64,000 nt of DNA, from positions 4,534,001-4,598,000 of the forward strand of contig NZ_CP015401.2 of assembly GCF_001688725.2 (NCBI RefSeq), in the 5' to 3' direction. The first letter of the stretch is position 1. Every line of letters begins with the position of its first letter. The notes below the pieces were generated by a model that saw only the letters and a program-made list of their open reading frames with translations, made no database searches and was not told the origin of the DNA. Of the stretch, positions 63,605 through 64,000 are shown piece by piece. Position numbers and translations under genes: made by a program. This DNA comes from Bacteroides caecimuris. GTDB lineage: Bacteria > Bacteroidota > Bacteroidia > Bacteroidales > Bacteroidaceae.

Positions 63605-64000
63605 TTAATTTCTTGTATGTTTGTGTTTATATGAGAATAGATTGTTTATTTTATATAAAAATAGAATGAGGGCTTTCATTCGTTTTTTAAACTTGTGTGT
63701 ATTTGCTAAAATATGAATGATATCTCTAAATCCAGAGCGGTCTAGAGCGGCACAGTCTATGAATGTTTTGCTCTGTGTTGCTGGGAAAGTGTTTTGAAAC
63801 CATAATGTGCGTTCTTGATTAAGTGCTTTCCCATTGGAACTTATGCCTCTTCCATCGCATTCAGATATAATATATGGTAAGTGACGATAAGTGTGGTTCT
63901 CAATTATGAGGCATTGGAAGCAATGTGCCCAATCAGATATGATTTTGTAATTAATGTCATATCTTTTGTCTTTAAATAGGGTGTGATGTATAAAACATGA
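63605..64000 (-). CDS. GT2-type glycosyltransferase, C-terminal part (cut by right edge)
   Basis: The minus strand is open from base 64000 to a TAA at 63605-63607, giving 132 residues without a start. The segment FKDKRYDINYKIISDWAHCF is typical of the C-terminal half of GT2 enzymes of the WcaA/EpsE group, where a residue pair near SDW binds the acceptor. The C-terminus is basic (FKKRMKALILFLYKINNLFS). The catalytic N-terminal half lies outside the window, so completeness cannot be judged. Confidence 0.75.
   Translation of the reverse strand, partial: SCFIHHTLFKDKRYDINYKIISDWAHCFQCLIIENHTYRHLPYIISECDGRGISSNGKALNQERTLWFQNTFPATQSKTFIDCAALDRSGFRDIIHILANTHKFKKRMKALILFLYKINNLFSYKHKHTRN

Overview
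The window reads as chromosome of a gut Bacteroides, probably of the B. thetaiotaomicron / B. ovatus group. Direct signs are many Bacteroides-type -7 boxes (TAnnTTTG) just upstream of genes, tandem SusC/SusD pairs, a Ser-type sulfatase, secreted lipoproteins with lipoboxes, HU-wHTH and PD-(D/E)XK (Rpn-like) genes, and very short leaders. From memory, the order cysS - pfkA - rnc - fabF - acpP - purN - pdxB followed by an LPS-core cluster matches the B. thetaiotaomicron BT33xx region; I could not check this by search. No rRNA, tRNA, CRISPR array, prophage or complete insertion sequence was seen.

Layout. 1-1.3 kb: 5' part of a LacI-type regulator (minus, runs off the left edge) and a small CBM9-like protein. 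1.3-8.1 kb (minus): a tripartite RND efflux operon (acrA, acrB, oprM-like) ending in an lpxA-type acyltransferase, with a perfect hairpin at its putative transcription start. 8.3-21.3 kb: a secreted GH2 beta-galactosidase divergent from two tandem SusC/SusD pairs, forming a polysaccharide-utilization locus without a local regulator. 21.3-23.7 kb: a decayed gene fragment, an Rpn-like nuclease gene with tandem 12-bp repeats, an HU-wHTH DNA-binding gene, and a regular array of four palindromes spaced exactly 22 bp. 23.7-26.9 kb: two overlapping envelope-protein genes and a hotdog thioesterase. 27-33 kb: a glycosaminoglycan cassette (GH88 unsaturated glucuronidase, Ser-type sulfatase, PL8 lyase) closed by a strong hairpin. 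33-36 kb: cysS and a Cof-type HAD phosphatase, then about 650 bp without a convincing gene. 36-41 kb: two paralogous secreted coiled-coil / beta-helix lipoproteins (DUF4988 type).

41-52 kb is mainly housekeeping: SNF2 helicase, mnmA, a GH3-family adenylating enzyme, pfkA, rnc, fabF, acpP, purN, pdxB. 52-64 kb is a lipooligosaccharide/surface glycan assembly region: DUF4254 protein, two GT9 heptosyltransferase-like enzymes, a GT4, an InaA/WaaP-like sugar kinase, then an eight-gene minus-strand operon (two tandem GT2 paralogues, aminotransferase, LicC-like nucleotidyltransferase, LicD, GT4, GT2) preceded by a GT2 cut by the right edge.

How it fits together: the left half imports and degrades host or dietary glycans (beta-galactosides, chondroitin/hyaluronan) and exports toxic compounds. 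The right half builds fatty acids (acpP/fabF) and decorates lipid A-core, with a LicC/LicD module that probably adds a phospho-amino-alcohol. The least explained elements are the 22-bp-period palindrome array, the aminotransferase-LicC-LicD cassette, the DUF4988 pair, and the hairpin at the start of the efflux operon.
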